Part shown: positions 48,344-50,659 of the stretch, piece by piece | Layout: the number at the start of each line of letters is the position of its first letter | How positions within the stretch are numbered: position 1 is the first letter of the stretch | Virus record (IMG/VR): IMGVR_UViG_3300023278_001015 | Coordinates: 1 to 50,659 of that record | Direction: 5' to 3' (one strand) | Origin: a virus | DNA length: 50,659 nt | Notes under the pieces: generated by a model | What the model saw: only the letters and a program-made list of their open reading frames with translations | Database searches by the model: none | What the model was told of the DNA's origin: nothing | Made by a program: the position numbers and the translations under genes

Positions 48344-48708
48344 ACGAGTTCTTGTTTTAGATTTTCAGCTAGACCCTCTAGCCTTTTGATTTGGATTCTA
48401 ATTGTTGTAAGCTTTTCTTCGATGCTGTTATATCGAAGGTGTACATTGCATAGCCTTACAGCTAGCAGGTACTTGTCTTCATACCCATCCCATGAGAACA
48501 GGTTGGCTTCATGCTGACGTTGATGATGTATGACTGTGCTGTGGTCTTTCACAAAGCTTTTGCCAACTTCCGTCTTGGTCATGTGCTGAGCCATAGCAAC
48601 CATTAGCGCGGCTCGTGCCTGAACTTGTGGTGCCTTCCTAGATGTGTTGGGGGTGAGATCGAGGGTAGCGTAGTACTCCTCGTGTAGCCTTTTGATGTCA
48701 TCATTCAT
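48340..48708 (-). CDS. DnaA domain-IV-like DNA-binding protein
   Basis: This 122-residue protein has QVQARAALMVAMAQHMTKTE followed by VGKSFVKDHSTVIHHQRQ (about 28-65). This matches the DNA-binding domain IV of DnaA, whose signature is IGxxFGxxDHSTVxHA. The AAA+ domain of DnaA is absent. The C-terminal half is helical and may dimerise (TTIRIQIKRLEGLAENL). It is the first gene after the operon promoter, so it may recognise DnaA-box-like sites at the phage origin or regulate the operon. Confidence 0.7.
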   Translation of the reverse strand: MNDDIKRLHEEYYATLDLTPNTSRKAPQVQARAALMVAMAQHMTKTEVGKSFVKDHSTVIHHQRQHEANLFSWDGYEDKYLLAVRLCNVHLRYNSIEEKLTTIRIQIKRLEGLAENLKQELV

Positions 48709-48722
48709 TGGATTTGCTGGTT

Positions 48723-48730
48723 CAAATTTA
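48723..48730 (-). promoter_or_regulatory. promoter of the replication operon
   Basis: Read leftward this is TAAATTTG, with a TTG 20 bases upstream as a possible minus-33 element. It is 14 bases before the ATG at 48708 and marks the start of the overlapping gene chain down to 42782. Confidence 0.6.
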
Positions 48731-48734
48731 AAGT

Positions 48735-48839
48735 TTAAATGTTATTAATGCAAGGAAAGGAGAGACTTTGTTTCTCAACGCTCTCAATGTTGTGCTGTCT
48801 CCAGCACACGGCGCGTCGCAGGATCTCCCTGCACACCAT
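48735..48839 (-). other. gap with hairpin and possible 34-residue ORF
   Basis: This part of the 146-base gap between the operon and the upstream cluster holds a perfect seven-pair hairpin (TGTGCTG/CAGCACA, 48791-48808, loop TCTC). It also holds a 34-codon frame from an ATG at 48839 preceded by GGGGGGAGGCGT, one of the few Shine-Dalgarno-like sequences here. The peptide starts MVCREILRRAVCWRQHN. Either feature could be functional, as a processing or termination hairpin or as a micro-gene. Neither is certain. Confidence 0.3.
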
Positions 48840-48854
48840 ACGCCTCCCCCCTTG

Positions 48855-49169
48855 TCAGCGTTCTGACAATGCTATGTCGTAACTGCTGAGTATTTCGTAA
48901 AATTTTACGTAGTGATACATAGACCTCGATACTTCGGTCAAGCTATTCGCTACGCGCTCTACTGATATGCTGTCTTCTTTAAGAAGGTCTTCTACTAAAC
49001 TGTCTGCGATATCAGGGAACTGAGGTAGATACTCTGATACATCTTTGCTTAGCCATACGTCAATGTCTGCTTCAAGTATATCGTCGCAAGCATACATGGC
49101 TGCTAGACGTTCTGCGTTAGATGGGTCTTTGTTTTCCAATACGATTTTGATTGCTTGTTGGTTAGTCAT
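48855..49169 (-). CDS. small helical acidic protein of unknown function
   Basis: This 104-residue protein is predicted all helical, with acidic patches (CDDILEADIDVWLSKD) and a C-terminal SVERVANSLTEVSRSMYHYV segment that could be a helix-turn-helix-like pair. No family is recognised. It overlaps the upstream 47-residue gene by eight bases. Confidence 0.55.
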   Translation of the reverse strand: MTNQQAIKIVLENKDPSNAERLAAMYACDDILEADIDVWLSKDVSEYLPQFPDIADSLVEDLLKEDSISVERVANSLTEVSRSMYHYVKFYEILSSYDIALSER

Positions 49170-49305
49170 ATGTAATGTTTAGTACCTGTTGTATGTTGAT
49201 GCCTGTCTTCTCAGCGTATGCACCAGACGGGGTATAGTATGTCTTGCCGTCTCGCTCATAACTCCATAGCTGCTGTGTAATTTCAGAATCCGTATTCCAT
49301 CCCAT
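49162..49305 (-). CDS. 47-residue protein of unknown function
   Basis: A 47-codon frame begins MGWNTDSEITQQLWSYERDG and continues KTYYTPSGAYAEKTGINIQQ. It overlaps its upstream neighbour by 23 bases and its downstream one by eight, fitting the tiled gene order. The composition is clearly protein-like. No family is recognised. Confidence 0.55.
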   Translation of the reverse strand: MGWNTDSEITQQLWSYERDGKTYYTPSGAYAEKTGINIQQVLNITYD

Positions 49306-49501
49306 CTTCGTATAGTTTATTAATTTTTGTTTCAAACTCCCTGAACTTGTTCATCATGTCATTAGTCATTAAAGGGAGTATAACCTTTCCGTCCATCTCT
49401 TCTTTCATTATCTGCATGAACTCAATGAACAGCTTACGCCCATCGTTCTTTGTATGTTCAGCTGACTGATTTGTATATATTGATATCCTTGGCTCGCTCA
49501 T
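49283..49501 (-). CDS. 72-residue protein of unknown function
   Basis: This small helical protein has RKLFIEFMQIMKEEMDGKV and MMNKFREFETKINKLYED segments. No family is recognised. It lies 36 bases after the 140-residue gene and overlaps the next small gene. Confidence 0.5.
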   Translation of the reverse strand: MSEPRISIYTNQSAEHTKNDGRKLFIEFMQIMKEEMDGKVILPLMTNDMMNKFREFETKINKLYEDGMEYGF

Positions 49502-49537
49502 TTGTTTCCGTTTTTAAAGAACCATCCAAACTTGTTG

Positions 49538-49960
49538 TTAAACCAAGTCGGAAGATCCACACTCATAAGCGTCACCAACCACCCATAGAGTCCTGTCATT
49601 TGTAAATAGTATTTCGTATTCGTTACCGCTAACGATGTTGTTGTATCCGTCAGTCCAGTTAGGACTTTGACGCGGGTTGAACTTGATGCGGTAGTCTTGT
49701 TCGTTTGGCTTGAGTCGATTGACCTCCAGCACTTGGACAACCTCGCACTCTATCCATGCACACACAGTCTTGTTTGCACCGTCATGAATCTTCTGAGCCG
49801 CCGTTGGTTGTACGCTTAGCTTACAGCCTAGCATAGCTAACTGATTGTCCTGTGGGTTTACATAAGACACCCTGTCTTCGTCTCCATTTTCTGAGAGGTA
49901 CTTGACCTGCCACTTCATGAAGTTCGTGCCTCGTCCGAGGTGGAATCTAACTTTGTACAT
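49538..49960 (-). CDS. conserved phage protein of unknown function
   Basis: This 140-residue protein has segments that recur in phage hypothetical proteins: VRFHLGRGTNFMKWQVKYL at the start and KIHDGANKTVCAWIECEVVQ in the middle. Similar proteins occur near replication genes in other phages, from memory. It is predicted mostly beta. The function is unknown. A competing frame at 49498-49740 overlaps most of it and is judged a shadow. Confidence 0.65.
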   Translation of the reverse strand: MYKVRFHLGRGTNFMKWQVKYLSENGDEDRVSYVNPQDNQLAMLGCKLSVQPTAAQKIHDGANKTVCAWIECEVVQVLEVNRLKPNEQDYRIKFNPRQSPNWTDGYNNIVSGNEYEILFTNDRTLWVVGDAYECGSSDLV

Positions 49961-50079
49961 GAGATTTTTGATTTATAATTTTGTTTAACTTGATTGAATG
50001 TGTACTCCGCCCACTCATTGAAGTCCTGTGTTGGGTTGACGTGTACACTTGATCGGACACACACTAGCGTCTGCCCCAT
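49915..50079 (-). CDS. possible 54-residue ORF
   Basis: A 54-codon frame opens with MGQTLVCVRSSVHVNPTQD and continues FNEWAEYTFNQVKQNYKSK. It overlaps the end of the upstream 58-residue gene by 16 bases and the start of the 140-residue gene by 46. The first 40 codons fill an otherwise empty 104-base gap and look protein-like. The long downstream overlap makes it less certain. Confidence 0.35.
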   Translation of the reverse strand: MGQTLVCVRSSVHVNPTQDFNEWAEYTFNQVKQNYKSKISCTKLDSTSDEARTS

Positions 50080-50240
50080 TGTTTATCTTTTGGTTCTTCA
50101 TCGAACACCACCATGCTTCTGTCATCGCTCGGTGTATTCTTGACGATAGTCTGTGCTTGTTCTCGTGTGAGTCCATCCATTAGGACTTCTGGTCGCTTCT
50201 CCCAGTCACGGAAGACGCGGTATACTGCGTAGTTACTCAT
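50064..50240 (-). CDS. 58-residue protein of unknown function
   Basis: A 58-codon frame reads MSNYAVYRVFRDWEKRPEVL, then MDGLTREQAQTIVKNTPSDD and an acidic-to-basic end. The YxVYRVF...GLTREQAQ pattern recurs in small phage proteins that adopt a short alpha/beta fold. It overlaps the upstream gene by eight bases. Confidence 0.6.
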   Translation of the reverse strand: MSNYAVYRVFRDWEKRPEVLMDGLTREQAQTIVKNTPSDDRSMVVFDEEPKDKQWGRR

Positions 50241-50628
50241 TGATATTAGGGTTTTGTTCGAGGAAAGCCTCGAAGATTTGTCGTGCCTTGTGCTTGGAGT
50301 ATGTATCCTGCTGTGTCATAGTGCCTGTCCTCTGTGGGGTGGGTAGGTCTTCAATCCTGAAGCTGTCAGTTACATAGCCTGATGCTCCGTCACGGATACA
50401 GAAAGCTATGTTCCGTATGTGTTCTTCTTTGCGTTCGTGTTTCATTGTGTTTTGTTTGTCGTTTCCAATTAATTCTGAGTTGTCCCAGTCTCGAACAATC
50501 TCGATAGGTACGTGGTAGTAGTCCCCTGTCACGGGATCTAACCACGTCTCCATATCACCTGCATATGTTTCTTCGAAGTATTCTAGTCGGGCAATGATTT
50601 CGTCTTTCATGTGGTATTTCTTGTTCAT
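50233..50628 (-). CDS. 131-residue protein of unknown function
   Basis: This protein starts MNKKYHMKDEIIARLEYFEE and has a central DPVTGDYYHVPIEIVRDWD and a C-terminal helix (KARQIFEAFLEQNPN). No family is recognised. An internal methionine could serve as an alternative start (MKDEIIARLE). It is the most upstream leftward gene in the window. No promoter is visible in the 31 bases before it. Confidence 0.55.
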   Translation of the reverse strand: MNKKYHMKDEIIARLEYFEETYAGDMETWLDPVTGDYYHVPIEIVRDWDNSELIGNDKQNTMKHERKEEHIRNIAFCIRDGASGYVTDSFRIEDLPTPQRTGTMTQQDTYSKHKARQIFEAFLEQNPNINE

Positions 50629-50659
50629 AGTGTGTCTGATTTAGGTACTCGGAAGAAGT

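Noticed and set aside
49498-49740. Leftward 80-codon frame
   Set aside because: It overlaps most of the 140-residue gene in another frame, is threonine/serine rich without pattern, and the competing frame has conserved-looking segments.

Overview
The window is a contiguous piece of a tailed double-stranded DNA phage genome, almost certainly a podovirus infecting a member of the Bacteroidota. Three things support the host call. Recurrent TAnnTTTG boxes, the Bacteroidota minus-7 promoter element, lie just upstream of gene clusters. Shine-Dalgarno sequences are scarce. The virion proteins match types known from marine flavobacterial and crAss-like podoviruses: a nozzle-type tail protein, a large portal, and very large injected internal proteins. 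No integrase, repressor, transposase or CRISPR array was recognised, so a lytic lifestyle is the simplest reading. No DNA polymerase was seen here and it may lie outside the window.

Layout of the rightward genes (12-1672 and 2122-40813). Two tandem LamG-like fibre proteins (12-1672) face a small leftward gene (1669-2085). Its promoter sits back to back with the promoter of the next rightward block. That block holds small genes, a tandem GroES-like co-chaperonin (2660-3244), two tRNAs (3613-3763), a zinc ribbon, the large terminase and the portal. Then come a BppU-like adaptor, a collagen-repeat fibre and an RCC1-like propeller fibre (8576-12339), four small lysine-rich proteins (12364-13197), candidate decoration proteins, a scaffold-like protein, the major capsid protein, an AT-hook protein, connector candidates and a giant nozzle protein. 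The nozzle appears to be split in two by an inserted module with dockerin-like repeats. Three internal virion proteins follow, including a GH73 glucosaminidase and a 2508-residue polyvalent protein with an HEFLH motif. The strand ends with a 3-TM holin, a spanin-like coiled-coil protein and a secreted M43-type metalloprotease that also carries dockerin-like repeats.

Layout of the leftward genes (50628-40848). A cluster of very small unknown genes (48855-50628) is followed by a tightly overlapping replication and recombination operon that starts at a TAnnTTTG promoter (48723-48730). It encodes a DnaA domain-IV-like protein, a single-strand annealing protein, a DUF551-like protein, a RecE/DUF3799-type exonuclease, a 29-residue membrane peptide, a small protein with an SSB-like tip, DUF3310, an AEP primase-helicase, an endonuclease I-type resolvase and a second PD-(D/E)XK protein. 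A monomeric B12-dependent ribonucleotide reductase closes the strand. The two strands converge at 40813/40848 on a strong hairpin.

Together the leftward genes would supply nucleotides, replicate and recombine the genome, and resolve branched DNA before packaging. The rightward genes package DNA, build the virion and lyse the cell. The most unusual features are the split nozzle with dockerin-like repeats, the matching repeats on the exported protease, the double-barrel GroES, the free-standing DnaA DNA-binding domain, and promoters placed exactly four bases before start codons, which implies leaderless mRNAs.
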